Shown: positions 25,213 through 34,844, counted from the stretch's first letter. The stretch is 64,000 nt of DNA from Streptomyces bungoensis (GCF_001514215.1 NZ_KQ948871.1:102138-166137), one strand, 5' to 3'. Notes: generated by a model not told the origin, from the letters alone. A program made the numbers and translations.

Positions 25213-26196
25213 TCACTCCCCAGCGGGCTCCACATCCCTCAGCAGCTGCCCGAAGGCGGCCTCGTCGACGATCGGCGTGCCGAACTGCCGGGCCTTGACC
25301 ACCTTGCTCGTGCCCGAGTCCGGGTCGTTGGTGACCAGCAGGCTGGTCAGCCGGGAGATGCTGCCCGCCACGTGCAGTCCGGCCTCGGTCGCCCGGTCCT
25401 CCAGCAGCTCGCGCTCGGTGGAGGTGTCACCGGAGAACGCCACCCGCATGCCCTGTTTGAGTCGTTCGCCGTCCTCGTACCGGCCCGGGTTGGGGTACGG
25501 GCAGGCGGGTCTCTTCCGGGCGGGACGCCAACCGCCGGGCCGGTAGCCGCCGTAGCCGCCCGTGGACTGCCGGGGCACGGGCCGGTCCGACCACTCCGTC
25601 AGCGGCCGGCACTCCAGCAGCGGCAGCCGGACGCCGCCCGCCGCCGCGGCCCGCAGGCTCGGCCGGAACACCTCGGCGAGCACCCGCGCGTCGTCCAGCG
25701 CGTGGTGCGCCCGCTGCTGGACGACCCCGAAGTGCGCCGCCAGCGACTCCAGTTTGAAGTTGGGCAGCACCAGGCCCAGTTCCTTGGACAGCGCGATGGT
25801 GCACAGCCGCTGCCGCACCGGGGCCTCGCGCCGGGCGCGCGCGTACTCGCGCGCGATCATCTGCCAGTCGAAGACCGCGTTGTGCGCGACCAGCACCCGG
25901 CCGTCCAGCCGGGCCGCGAACTCCTCGGCGACCTCCCCGAAGAGCGGCGCCCCGTCGAGCACCTCGCTCGTCAGGCCGTGTATCCACACCGGGCCCGGAT
26001 CGCGCTCCGGGTTGACCAGCGTGTACCAGTGGTCCTCGACCTCGCCGCGCTCGTCCAGCCGGTACACGGCCGCGGAGATGATCCGGTCGTCCCGGGCCAG
26101 GCCGGTGGTCTCCACGTCAACGACCGCGTATCCCTTCGGATACGCGGCCGGCCACTGGGTGGGGGAGGACACTGCGGTCGCACGGTCTTCGAGCAT
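25213..26196 (-). CDS. DEDDh 3'-5' exonuclease fused to a BRCT domain
   Basis: About 327 residues. The N-terminal domain has the DnaQ/epsilon motifs: VVDVETTGL (Exo I, near 25), VAHNAVFDW (Exo II) and HHALDDARVLAEVF (Exo III, with the DEDDh His). After a Gly/Pro/Arg-rich linker, the C-terminal 80 residues (MRVAFSGDT to FGQLL) form a BRCT domain like that of NAD-dependent DNA ligase. This combination suggests a DNA-repair exonuclease recruited to damage sites. The ATG at 26196 lacks a clear ribosome site, and a GTG two codons upstream is an alternative. Confidence 0.88.
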   Translation of the reverse strand: MLEDRATAVSSPTQWPAAYPKGYAVVDVETTGLARDDRIISAAVYRLDERGEVEDHWYTLVNPERDPGPVWIHGLTSEVLDGAPLFGEVAEEFAARLDGRVLVAHNAVFDWQMIAREYARARREAPVRQRLCTIALSKELGLVLPNFKLESLAAHFGVVQQRAHHALDDARVLAEVFRPSLRAAAAGGVRLPLLECRPLTEWSDRPVPRQSTGGYGGYRPGGWRPARKRPACPYPNPGRYEDGERLKQGMRVAFSGDTSTERELLEDRATEAGLHVAGSISRLTSLLVTNDPDSGTSKVVKARQFGTPIVDEAAFGQLLRDVEPAGE

Positions 26197-26202
26197 GGTC
26201 AC

Positions 26203-26582
26203 TGAGGATAAGGGCCCCGACCGACACCGCGGTCCCGCAGGTGCCGGCCAGGGGCCTGCGACGCGCCCTGCCGCTCGAGGCCCGCACGCGCGTGCGCGTG
26301 CGGAAAACCGGCCGCGGCGCTCCGCCTGGCGCGGACGGCACGGTGCCGGGGACCTCCCGAACACCGGTCGACCGCAGGCCGCTTGGAGTGCCGGGCGCCG
26401 GTGCTTGCGCCGCGGACGGTTCCCCTGCCGTGGGCGGTTCCGGGTCGCGGTCCGCCCGCCGTCCCCCGTACGTCTGCCGCAGGTGACGGGCCGCCAGGAA
26501 AAGCGTCGCCGGAACGTGGGGGCGGTGGCGGCAGGGGCGTCGGTACGGGTGTCGTGAGCGTCGGGATGGGAAGCTGGACCGT
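26203..26582. other. Divergent intergenic region, 380 bp
   Basis: This region separates the leftward exonuclease gene from the rightward VIT1-like gene. Codon bias and lack of ribosome sites argue against a gene. One imperfect palindrome, CCGCACGC and GCGTGCGG around a 6-base centre, lies near 26282-26303 and is followed by AAAA. I see no other recognisable element. Confidence 0.5.
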
Positions 26583-27293
26583 GTGATGGAACCCACCCAC
26601 GACGAGGCCCACGCAGGAGCGCTCGGCTCCCGGCTGAACTGGCTGCGCGCGGCCGTGCTGGGCGCGAACGACGGCATCGTCTCCACCGCGGGCCTGGTCG
26701 TCGGCGTGGCCGGCGCCACCCAGGACCGGGCCGCCCTGCTCACCGCGGGCCTGGCCGGGCTGCTGGCCGGATCGATGTCCATGGCGGCGGGCGAGTACGT
26801 CTCCGTCTCCACCCAGCGCGACTCCGAGCGGGCCGCGCTGGCCATGGAGAAGCGCGAGCTGAGGGAGGAGCCGGAGGCCGAACTGCTGGAGCTGACCGGG
26901 CTGCTGGAGGAGCGCGGCCTGTCCCGGGAGGTGGCCCGGGAGGCCGCCGAGCAGCTCACCGAGCGGGACGCGCTGCGGGCCCACGCGCGCGTGGAGCTCG
27001 GCATCGACCCGGACGAGCTGACCAACCCCTGGCACGCCGCCTGGGCGAGCTTCGTGGCGTTCACGGTGGGCGCGCTGCTGCCCCTGCTGGCCATCGTGCT
27101 GCCCCCGCCCGCCTGGCGGCTCCCGGTCACCGTCCTGTCCGTGCTGGGCGCCCTCGTGTTCACCGGCTGGAGCAGCGCCCGCCTCGGCTCCGCCGCCCCG
27201 AAGCGCGCGGTGCTGCGCAACGTGGCGGGCGGGGCCCTGGCGATGGCGGTCACGTACGCGGCGGGCAGCCTGCTGGGGGCGGCCGGAGTGTGA
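26583..27293 (+). CDS. VIT1/CCC1-family (iron/manganese) transporter
   Basis: A 236-residue membrane protein. The N-terminal half contains ANDGIVSTAGLVVGVAGA and GSMSMAAGEYVSVSTQRDSE, the characteristic VIT1/CCC1 stretches. A cytoplasmic helical segment rich in Glu/Leu (about 85-135) corresponds to the metal-binding domain of plant VIT1, and three further membrane helices follow. Relatives move Fe2+ or Mn2+ out of the cytoplasm. The start is GTG-ATG (26583 or 26586). Confidence 0.87.
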   Translation: MMEPTHDEAHAGALGSRLNWLRAAVLGANDGIVSTAGLVVGVAGATQDRAALLTAGLAGLLAGSMSMAAGEYVSVSTQRDSERAALAMEKRELREEPEAELLELTGLLEERGLSREVAREAAEQLTERDALRAHARVELGIDPDELTNPWHAAWASFVAFTVGALLPLLAIVLPPPAWRLPVTVLSVLGALVFTGWSSARLGSAAPKRAVLRNVAGGALAMAVTYAAGSLLGAAGV

Positions 27294-27409
27294 CGCCCCG
27301 CGGGGTCCGGGTACCCCCGGTACGGCGGGACCGCCCGGCCGCGTACCGTGAAGGGCCGCCCACCACCCCCGGGCGCACCGCACGACCCCGCACGAGAAGG
27401 ACCCTCGCC

Positions 27410-28456
27410 ATGCGCGCCACCACCATCCACGCCCCCTACGACCTGCGCGTGGAGGACGTCCCCGAGCCGGCGGTGCAGCTGCCCACCGACGCCGTCGTAC
27501 GGGTGCTGCGCGCCTGCATCTGCGGCAGCGACCTGTGGGCCTACCGCGGCGAGGCCGCCCGGCAGCCGGGCCAGCGGATCGGGCACGAGTTCCTCGGTGT
27601 GGTCGAGGAGACCGGCGCCGAGGTGGGCACGCTCCGGCGCGGCGACCTCGTGGTGGCGCCCTTCATGTGGTCCGACGGCGTCTGCGACTACTGCCGCGAG
27701 GGTCTGACGACGTCCTGCGAGCACGGCGGCTTCTGGGGCTCCGTCGGCCACGACGGCGGCCAGGGCGAGGCCGTGCGCGTGCCGTTCGCCGACGGCACCC
27801 TGGTGCGGCTGCCGAAGGAGGCGGCCGGCGACGACCGCCTGCTGTCGGCCCTGCTCACCCTCTCCGACGTCCTGGGCACCGGCCACCACGCCGCCCTCGG
27901 CGCGGGCGCCCGCCCCGGCGCCACGGTCGCCGTCGTCGGCGACGGCGCGGTCGGTCTGTGCGCCGTCCTGGCGGCCAGGCGGCTGGGCGCCGAGCGGATC
28001 ATCGCGCTCGGCCGGCACGAGGCCCGTACCGGCATCGCCCGCCGCTTCGGCGCCACGGACGTCGTCGCCGAGCGCGGGGAGGCGGCCGTCGAGGCCGTCC
28101 GCGCGCTCACCCGCGGCCAGGGCGCGCACGCCGTCGTGGAGGCGGTCGGCACGGAGCAGTCCATGCGGACGGCCGTGCACATCACCCGCGACGGCGGCGC
28201 GATCGGCTTCGTCGGCGTGCCCCACGGCAGCGGGACCGGCCTGGACCTCGGCGTCATGTTCGACCGGAACATCGCCCTGCGCGGCGGCGTCGCCCCGGTC
28301 CGCGCCTACATCCCCGAGCTGCTTCCCGACGTCCTCGACGGCACGATCGACCCCTCGCCCGTGTTCGACCTGACCGTCGGCATCGAGGGCGTACCGGACG
28401 GCTACAAGGCCATGGACGAGCGCACCGCCCTGAAGGTGCTCGTCACCAACGGCTAG
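27410..28456 (+). CDS. Zinc-dependent medium-chain alcohol dehydrogenase family protein
   Basis: A 348-residue MDR-superfamily oxidoreductase. The catalytic zinc site is visible as CICGSD (near 38) with GHEFLG, and the NAD(P)-binding Rossmann loop is VVGDGAVGL. The structural-zinc lobe has only three of the usual four cysteines (CDYC and a later C in GLTTSC), so that site may be weaker or altered. The substrate is unknown. The gene converges on the CopD gene with only 4 bp between stops and no visible terminator. Confidence 0.87.
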   Translation: MRATTIHAPYDLRVEDVPEPAVQLPTDAVVRVLRACICGSDLWAYRGEAARQPGQRIGHEFLGVVEETGAEVGTLRRGDLVVAPFMWSDGVCDYCREGLTTSCEHGGFWGSVGHDGGQGEAVRVPFADGTLVRLPKEAAGDDRLLSALLTLSDVLGTGHHAALGAGARPGATVAVVGDGAVGLCAVLAARRLGAERIIALGRHEARTGIARRFGATDVVAERGEAAVEAVRALTRGQGAHAVVEAVGTEQSMRTAVHITRDGGAIGFVGVPHGSGTGLDLGVMFDRNIALRGGVAPVRAYIPELLPDVLDGTIDPSPVFDLTVGIEGVPDGYKAMDERTALKVLVTNG

Positions 28457-28460
28457 GCGT

Positions 28461-29471
28461 TCACGACCAGCGGATCGGCAGCGGCAGCGCCGTCAGCAGG
28501 CCCGAGACCGCCACCACCGCCCCCAGCGCGGCCAGCTCGGCCCGTGCGGGGACGCGGGCGGTCAGCGGGTCGGCCGCCCGGCCGAGCCGGATCCGCGCCC
28601 ACAGGGCGAGCGCGGCGACGACGGCGACCAGCAGCACCTTGGCCAGCAGGGCGCGCCCGTAGGCCGTCGCCGTCAGCTGGTCCAGGACCGTGGCCGCCGG
28701 CATGCGCCGCAGCGCACTCCACACGCCCGTCGCGGTGAGGGCGGCGAGCAGAGCGGCCGCCACGCGCGCGTAGCGCCCCAGCAGCGCGGCCCCGGCCGCG
28801 TCGCCCCGCCACCGCCGCACGGTCCGCAGCGCGTGCAGCAGCCCGCCCGCCCACAGCGCAGCGCAGGTCAGGTGGACCAGCGTCAGGACGGAGCCGGTCA
28901 GCGGGCTCTGCTCGCTCACGGGATGCGCGCGCAGCACCTCGGCGACCACCACCGCGGCCAGCGGCCACACCTGGGCCGCCGGGCGCCGGGAGCGCGCGCA
29001 CAGCGCCGCCGACAGGAAGGCGTTGACCTCCAGCAGCGCCTGCCTGCCGTCGCGGGTGCCGTACAGGCCGCCGGCGTCGATCTGGCCGAGACGGTGCGGG
29101 ACCAGACCGCCGGCGGCGACCACCGCGGCGAGCGCCAGCGCGGCGACGAAGCCGACGGCGTTCGCGAACGGCGCCCAGCTGCTCGGCCGTGCGGGCGGGG
29201 CGCCGGGCAGGCGCCGGGCCAGCCGGAGCACGAACAGCTCGCCGAGCGGGACGCTCAGCGCGGCGAACAGCGTCCCGCGCAGCAGGGCCGTGCCGCCCGC
29301 TCCGGGGGCCGCGGCCTCGCCGGTGCCGTGCAGTGCGGCGGACGGGCCGAGCAGGGGGATCAGGGCGGCCAGGGCCACCAGCACCAGTGCGGTGACGGCC
29401 CGGCCGGTGCCGGGCCGCCGGGCCGCGGTGTTCGTGTCGGCCGCCGCGCCGGCCGGTGGTGACGGGCTCAC
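28461..29471 (-). CDS. CopD-domain membrane protein
   Basis: About 336 residues, with eight or nine hydrophobic helices after a Pro/Ala-rich N-terminus. The C-terminal half carries the CopD pattern: VHLTCAALWAGGLLHALR, RYARVAAALLAALTATGV and YGRALLAKVLLV. CopD proteins take part in copper uptake or resistance; no copper-binding CopC partner is in this window. The GTG at 29471 has AGGA seven bases upstream; a longer frame begins at 29531 but lacks a ribosome site. Confidence 0.82.
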   Translation of the reverse strand: MSPSPPAGAAADTNTAARRPGTGRAVTALVLVALAALIPLLGPSAALHGTGEAAAPGAGGTALLRGTLFAALSVPLGELFVLRLARRLPGAPPARPSSWAPFANAVGFVAALALAAVVAAGGLVPHRLGQIDAGGLYGTRDGRQALLEVNAFLSAALCARSRRPAAQVWPLAAVVVAEVLRAHPVSEQSPLTGSVLTLVHLTCAALWAGGLLHALRTVRRWRGDAAGAALLGRYARVAAALLAALTATGVWSALRRMPAATVLDQLTATAYGRALLAKVLLVAVVAALALWARIRLGRAADPLTARVPARAELAALGAVVAVSGLLTALPLPIRWS

Positions 29472-29570
29472 CCCGTGATCCTGGCGAGCCGCCACGGAAC
29501 GGGGCAAGTCCGGGTGGCCAAGCGGAGCCACGGCCTCCCGTCCTGCGTGCGTTTCCGGCCGCCGCTGCGG

Positions 29571-30950
29571 TCAGCTCCAGCGCGCGGGGCTGGTACCCCA
29601 CGGCACCGGGGGCCGGCTCCAGCCGGTGGGGCCGCCCGCGAAGGACACCGGCGGCAGGGCGTACCGCAGCCGCCCCAGCGGGCCGTCCGTCTCGGCGAGC
29701 CAGGCCTCGGGGCCCGGATACGGCTCCCCGGCCGGGTCCGGGTCGTCCGGGATCCCGTCCGTCAGCCAGCGTGCGGTGCGGGCCAGCGCCAGCCGCACGC
29801 ACCGGCCCTGCCCGTCGTACGACCGCTCGGTGACCGCCCGCAGGACGGCCGCCGCCAGCAGGTACCCCGTGCCGTGGTCCAGGGCCTGCGCGGGCAGCGC
29901 GCCGGGCTCCCGCGCCGAGCCCTCGGCCACCGCGATGCCGGTCGCGACCTGCACCAGGCTGTCGAAGCCGCGCCGCCCGCTCCAGGGCCCGTAGGCGCCC
30001 CAGGCCGACACCTGCGCCACGATCAGACCCGGGCGCCGCTCGGCCAGGGCCTCGGGGGAGAGGCCGAACCGGTCCAGGGCGCCCGGCCGGTAGCCGGTGA
30101 CCACCACGTCGGCCGAGGCGAGCAGCTCCTCGAAACGCTCCCGGCCGGTGTCGAGGTCGAGGGTCGCCGACCGCTTGCCGAAGCCCGTGTCGGCGTGCTG
30201 GTCCGGCAGTTCGGGCAGGTGCGGGGCGTCCAGGCGCAGGACGTCCGCGCCGAGCAGGGCGAGGGTGCGGGTGGCGACCGGGCCGGCGAGGACCCGGGTG
30301 AGGTCCAGGACGCGCAGCCCGGCGGCGGGCAGCAGGGGAGCGGTGGCCGGGTCCGGCGCGGGCAGTACGCGCGCGGGTGCCGCGTCCGGCAGCTCCCGCT
30401 CGACCAGCGGCCGGGCGGCCACCTCGGCGGCCTGCTCGTGCGCCGCCCACTCCCCGGGGGTGCGCAGGGCCACGGCGAGGCCGCCGGCGCGGTACACCGC
30501 CTCCTCCGACTCCACGGCGGTCCGTTCGGCGAACCGTGCGGCCACGGCGTCCACGCCGGCGTCGTCCGGCAGGCCCAGTGCGGTCAGCAACCGGGCGCGG
30601 TGGTGCGGGTAGTTGGCGTGGGTGCGCACCCAGCCGTCGGCCGTCCGCCAGAACCGGGACAGCGGCGCGAACAGGACCGGGGCCCGTCCGTCGATCCGCA
30701 CCAGCCGCTCGCTGTGGAAGGCGGCGGCGAGCGCACCGTCGTCCACCCGGACCTGCGGGACCCGCGCGAGCCCGGCCCGGCGCGCGCCCAGCTCGGCGGC
30801 GGCCAGCGCACAGGCGCCGACGCAGGCGCGCGCCAGCCGGCGTACGGGCAGCCGGGCCTCGAGCGCTCCGGGGCGGGCGACGACCGACACACGCGACACC
30901 AGGGCGGGATCGCCGCCCACGGCACTCCAGGCGTACTTGAGTTCAGTCAT
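29571..30950 (-). CDS. Class III (CaiB/BaiF) CoA-transferase with rearranged domain order
   Basis: About 459 residues. The segment that normally opens class III CoA-transferases, LRVLDLTRVLAGPVATRT, begins only at residue 212 here. The family's lid-type segment (LSRFWRTADGWVRTHANYPHH, about 97-118) precedes it. The probable catalytic Asp is Asp358 in ALDHGTGYLL. This looks like a permuted or two-half version, which I believe also occurs in other actinobacteria. The acyl-CoA substrate is unknown. The ATG lies within a perfect 12-bp palindrome and has no ribosome site. Confidence 0.82.
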   Translation of the reverse strand: MTELKYAWSAVGGDPALVSRVSVVARPGALEARLPVRRLARACVGACALAAAELGARRAGLARVPQVRVDDGALAAAFHSERLVRIDGRAPVLFAPLSRFWRTADGWVRTHANYPHHRARLLTALGLPDDAGVDAVAARFAERTAVESEEAVYRAGGLAVALRTPGEWAAHEQAAEVAARPLVERELPDAAPARVLPAPDPATAPLLPAAGLRVLDLTRVLAGPVATRTLALLGADVLRLDAPHLPELPDQHADTGFGKRSATLDLDTGRERFEELLASADVVVTGYRPGALDRFGLSPEALAERRPGLIVAQVSAWGAYGPWSGRRGFDSLVQVATGIAVAEGSAREPGALPAQALDHGTGYLLAAAVLRAVTERSYDGQGRCVRLALARTARWLTDGIPDDPDPAGEPYPGPEAWLAETDGPLGRLRYALPPVSFAGGPTGWSRPPVPWGTSPARWS

Positions 30951-30955
30951 GACTG
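30944..30955. promoter_or_regulatory. Perfect 12-bp palindrome over the CoA-transferase start codon
   Basis: CAGTCATGACTG reads identically on both strands and contains the gene's ATG. The adjacent A+T-rich stretch, with TTGATT about 15 bp before TAGTGC on the minus strand, looks promoter-like. A repressor site is plausible but unproven. Confidence 0.4.
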
Positions 30956-30989
30956 CACTATGCGGTATTGACTGAATCAACATATGGAC

Positions 30990-31021
30990 CGGGCTGCCGG
31001 CTCCGTCGAGCCGGCAGCCCG
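30990..31021 (-). terminator. Strong hairpin after the subtilase gene
   Basis: Perfect 13-bp arms CGGGCTGCCGGCT and AGCCGGCAGCCCG around CCGTCG. It lies 30 bp past the protease stop and before the CoA-transferase promoter on the same strand. Confidence 0.78.
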
Positions 31022-31050
31022 GCGATCAGCCTCCGATCGCTGCCCGACCG

Positions 31051-32577
31051 CTACTTCACGGCGCGCAGCGCGTCGACGACGCCGAAGCCGTAGAAGCCGT
31101 TGACCCGCTTGCCGCCGACGCAGGTCGCGTCCACGACCCCGTCGCCGTTCCCGTCGTACGGCTCGGCCGGGCAGCCCGGGTTGTCGGCCTGGGCCTTCAG
31201 CAGGGCCTGCAGCTGGGCCGGTGTGGCGTGCGGGTGCGCCGACTTCAGCAGCGCGGCCACTCCGGCCACGTGCGGGGACGCCATCGAGGTGCCCTGCAGG
31301 AAGCCGTACTGGCCGCCCGGCAGCGTGGACAGGATGCGGCCGTTCTTCGACGGCGTGTCCGGGATCTGGTACTTGTCACCGCCCGGCCCCGCCACGTCCA
31401 CGACCCCCTGGCCGTAGCTGGAGTAGTACGACTTGGCGTCCTTGACGCCCACCGCGCTCACCGTGACCACGCCCGGCAGCTGGGTCGGCACGTCGAAGCA
31501 TTCGTGCGGGTCGACCGTACGGGTCGTGGCCGTCGAGTCGTCCGGGCTGGAGTCGTCCACGAGCGCGTGCGAGTCCAGGTCGTCGTTGGAGTTGCCGGCC
31601 GAGGCCACGTTGAGCGTGCCCTTGCGCTGTGCGTACAGCTGGGCCCTGTTGACCGCGTCGACGATGGCCCGTTGATCGGGATCGTCCATGCAGTTGTACA
31701 TCCACGGGTCAACGTAGTAGCTGTTGTTGGTGACCTCGATGCCGTGGTCGGCGGCGAACACGAAGGCGCAGACCACGCTCTCCGGATAGAAGAGCTGCGT
31801 CGAGTCCGGCTGGGCCACCGTGATGCTCGCGACCTTCACCCCCGGCGCCACCCCCGCCACGCCGATGCCGTTGCGGGCCGCGGCAATCTCCCCCGCCACA
31901 TGGGTGCCGTGGTAGTGGTCGGCGTCGGCCGGCCGCCAGGCACCGTACGTCGTGTCCGCCTTGCCGCTCACGCAGTTCGCCGACTGGGAGGCGGAGAAGT
32001 TCGGGGCGATGTCCGGGTGGGTGTCGTCCACGCCCGTGTCGATGACCCCCACGGTCACGCTCCGGCTGCCCGGGTCGATCTTCGCGGCCTTGTCGGCGCC
32101 GATCGACCGCAGGTCCCACTGGTCGGCCTCCAGGGGCTCCTCGCCCGCCGTCGCCCGCTGGGTGATCTTCGCGGCCTGCGCCTTCGACAGGACCTGCACC
32201 GCGCCCTCGTCCGTCGTCCCCGCCGCGGTCAGGGGCGCCGTGCGCGTCGCACCCGCCGACTGCACGCCCCGCACGGCACGCATCTGCCGGCCGAAGTCCG
32301 GGTTCGCGGAGTGGACGACGATCACGCCGATCCGGTCGTAACTCGCCACGACGCTGCCGCCGTTGCGGGTGATCGCCCGCTGCACCGACGCGAGCGTGCG
32401 GTGGTCCGTCCGGGTGTTGACCACGTACGCGAGGCTCGGGCCGTCCGCCGCTCGCGTCGTCGCGGCCGGCGGAACCGCCGCCGAGGCCGTCTGCGGCAGG
32501 AAGCCGAGCGAGGCGGTCAGCGCCAGCGCGGCCGGCACGGCGAGCGCGAGCCGCCGTCTGGAGCGCGAATGAACCAT
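31051..32577 (-). CDS. Secreted S8 (subtilisin-like) serine protease
   Basis: A 508-residue exported protease. A signal peptide (basic start, hydrophobic core, TASA end near residue 33) is followed by a roughly 100-residue pro-region and then the subtilase domain. The catalytic triad is visible: Asp in GVIDTGVDDTHPD, His in HYHGTHVAGE and Ser in QGTSMASPHVAG, with oxyanion Asn in ASAGNSNDD. Six or more Cys in the mature part suggest disulfides. A hairpin terminator follows. It probably degrades extracellular protein. The upstream 283 bp contain its promoter and that of the divergent acetate-uptake genes. Confidence 0.93.
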   Translation of the reverse strand: MVHSRSRRRLALAVPAALALTASLGFLPQTASAAVPPAATTRAADGPSLAYVVNTRTDHRTLASVQRAITRNGGSVVASYDRIGVIVVHSANPDFGRQMRAVRGVQSAGATRTAPLTAAGTTDEGAVQVLSKAQAAKITQRATAGEEPLEADQWDLRSIGADKAAKIDPGSRSVTVGVIDTGVDDTHPDIAPNFSASQSANCVSGKADTTYGAWRPADADHYHGTHVAGEIAAARNGIGVAGVAPGVKVASITVAQPDSTQLFYPESVVCAFVFAADHGIEVTNNSYYVDPWMYNCMDDPDQRAIVDAVNRAQLYAQRKGTLNVASAGNSNDDLDSHALVDDSSPDDSTATTRTVDPHECFDVPTQLPGVVTVSAVGVKDAKSYYSSYGQGVVDVAGPGGDKYQIPDTPSKNGRILSTLPGGQYGFLQGTSMASPHVAGVAALLKSAHPHATPAQLQALLKAQADNPGCPAEPYDGNGDGVVDATCVGGKRVNGFYGFGVVDALRAVK

Positions 32578-32860
32578 GGGATCTCCACATCATCCGGATA
32601 CGGAACCGCCCGAGACACGGATGGTGCTCGGGCAGGTACATGACGGGTGGTGCAGGCCGAAGCTATCCCGCCGATCCGATCTCCGAAAGAGCCCGGCCGA
32701 CTTGAACCGCTCCGCGCGTGGCGTCGTGACCGTGGACGAGGGGCCCATCAGGATCGTGCCCCCACGGGACTCGCGCACCGGAGTCGCACCCTCACCCCCG
32801 GTGACGGATCCCGTCCCCGTAAGGCCGGCAAGCGCATGTCCGTGAAGCGAGGAGACCTCC

Positions 32861-33217
32861 GTGGCCACCGAGACACCGCCCCCCGCGAAGCCCCAGGCCC
32901 CCCTACCCTCCGCCGAGCAGTTCACCGAGGTGCGCGACAGCGCGGAGTTCGGTGAACTGCGCCGTGCCCACCGCTCCTTCGCGTTCCCCCTCACCATCGC
33001 CTTCATCGCCTGGTACCTGCTCTACGTCCTGCTCTCCAACTACGCGGGCGGCTTCATGGGCACCAAGGTGGCGGGCAACGTCAACATGGCCCTGGTGCTC
33101 GGCCTCGCCCAGTTCCTCACCACCTTCCTGATCGCCTGGTGGTACGCGCGGCACGCCGCCGCCAGGCTCGACCCCAAGGCGGAGGCCATCAAGTCCCGGA
33201 TGGAGGGCGCGGAATGA
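32861..33217 (+). CDS. DUF485 membrane protein, partner of the acetate symporter
   Basis: A 118-residue protein with two transmembrane helices (about 47-67 and 77-100) after a Pro-rich cytoplasmic start. DUF485 genes (like E. coli yjcH) are typically found directly before actP, as here. The actP ATG overlaps this stop (ATGA), so the two are translated together. The role is accessory and not well defined. The GTG has GGAGA upstream. Confidence 0.9.
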   Translation: MATETPPPAKPQAPLPSAEQFTEVRDSAEFGELRRAHRSFAFPLTIAFIAWYLLYVLLSNYAGGFMGTKVAGNVNMALVLGLAQFLTTFLIAWWYARHAAARLDPKAEAIKSRMEGAE

Positions 33218-34833
33218 GCCCGGCAGTCACTCTCGCCGCCGGCGAGGCGAGCCAGCACCGGCCGCTGATCATCACCCTGTTCGCGGTCTTCGTCGCCGCG
33301 ACCCTGGTCATCACCGTCTGGGCCGGCCGCCAGACCCGCAGCGCCGCCGACTTCTACGCCGGCGGACGTCAGTTCACCGGCTTCCAGAACGGCCTCGCCG
33401 TCTCCGGCGACTACATGTCCGCCGCGTCCTTCCTCGGCATCGCCGGCGCCATCGCCCTGTTCGGCTACGACGGCTTCCTCTACTCCATCGGCTTCCTGGT
33501 CGCCTGGCTGGTCGCGCTGCTCCTGGTCGCCGAACCGCTGCGCAACTCCGGCCGCTACACCATGGGCGACGTACTGGCGTACCGGATGCGCCAGCGCCCG
33601 GTCCGCACGGCGGCCGGCACCTCCACGATCGTCGTGTCGATCTTCTACCTGCTGGCCCAGATGGCCGGCGCCGGCGTCCTGGTCTCCCTGCTGCTGGGCA
33701 TCACCAGCGACGCCGGCAAGATCGGCATCGTCGCCCTGGTCGGCGTCCTGATGATCGTGTACGTCACCATCGGCGGCATGAAGGGCACCACCTGGGTCCA
33801 GATGGTCAAGGCCGTGCTGCTGATCGCGGGCGCGATCCTGCTGACCTTCCTGGTGCTGCTGAAGTTCCACTTCAACGTCTCCGACCTGCTCGGCCGGGCC
33901 GCCGACAACAGCGGCAAGGGCACCGCCTTCCTGGAACCCGGGCTGAAGTACGGCGCCACCGGCACCACCAAGCTGGACTTCATCTCGCTCGGCCTCGCCC
34001 TGGTCCTCGGCACCGCGGGCCTGCCGCACATCCTGATCCGCTTCTACACGGTCCCGACCGCCAGGGCCGCCCGGAAGTCCGTCATCTGGGCGATCGGCCT
34101 GATCGGCGCCTTCTACCTGATGACCCTCGCCCTCGGCTTCGGCGCGGCCGCGCTGATCAAACCGGAGGAGATCATCGCCTCCAACAAGGCGGGCAACACC
34201 GCGGCCCCCCTGCTCGCCCTCCACCTGGGCGGAGTGGACTCCGACTGGGGCGCCGTCCTGCTCGCCACCATCTCGGCGGTCGCCTTCGCCACCATCCTGG
34301 CGGTGGTCGCGGGCCTCACCCTGGCCTCGTCGTCCTCCTTCGCCCACGACATCTACGCCAACGTCATCAAGAAGGGGCAGGCCACCGAGAAGCAGGAGGT
34401 GGGCGCGGCCCGCTGGGCGAGCGTCGGCATCGGCGCGGTGTCCATCGTCCTCGGTGCGCTGGCCCGCGACCTGAACGTGGCGGGCCTGGTCGCCCTCGCC
34501 TTCGCCGTCGCCGCCTCCGCCAACCTGCCGACGATCCTCTACAGCCTGTTCTGGAAGCGGTTCACCACCAGCGGCGCCCTGTGGTCGATCTACGGCGGCC
34601 TGGTCACCGCGGTCGGCCTGGTGCTCTTCTCCCCGGTGGTCTCCGGCTCGCCGGCCTCGATGTTCCCCGACGTCGACTTCCACTGGTTCCCGCTGGAGAA
34701 CCCCGGCATCATCTCCATCCCGGTCGGCTTCCTTCTGGGTGCCGTGGGCACTCTGCTGTCGAAGGAGGTCCCGGACGCGGACAAGTACGCGGAACTGGAG
34801 GTGCGGTCCCTCACCGGAACGGGAGCGCACTGA
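33214..34833 (+). CDS. actP: Cation/acetate symporter (sodium:solute symporter family)
   Basis: A 539-residue permease with about 13 membrane helices. The SSS-family stretches GRQTRSAADFYAGGRQFTG, NGLAVSGDYMSAASFLG and LPHILIRFYTVP are characteristic of ActP-type carriers of acetate or other short monocarboxylates. The 4-bp overlap with the DUF485 gene supports the assignment. A large hairpin follows the stop. Confidence 0.92.
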   Translation: MSPAVTLAAGEASQHRPLIITLFAVFVAATLVITVWAGRQTRSAADFYAGGRQFTGFQNGLAVSGDYMSAASFLGIAGAIALFGYDGFLYSIGFLVAWLVALLLVAEPLRNSGRYTMGDVLAYRMRQRPVRTAAGTSTIVVSIFYLLAQMAGAGVLVSLLLGITSDAGKIGIVALVGVLMIVYVTIGGMKGTTWVQMVKAVLLIAGAILLTFLVLLKFHFNVSDLLGRAADNSGKGTAFLEPGLKYGATGTTKLDFISLGLALVLGTAGLPHILIRFYTVPTARAARKSVIWAIGLIGAFYLMTLALGFGAAALIKPEEIIASNKAGNTAAPLLALHLGGVDSDWGAVLLATISAVAFATILAVVAGLTLASSSSFAHDIYANVIKKGQATEKQEVGAARWASVGIGAVSIVLGALARDLNVAGLVALAFAVAASANLPTILYSLFWKRFTTSGALWSIYGGLVTAVGLVLFSPVVSGSPASMFPDVDFHWFPLENPGIISIPVGFLLGAVGTLLSKEVPDADKYAELEVRSLTGTGAH

Positions 34834-34844
34834 GGTTCCCACCG

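Noticed and set aside
26383..26586. Possible small gene before the VIT1-like gene
   Set aside because: Composition and codon bias do not fit a protein, and it would overlap the real start.
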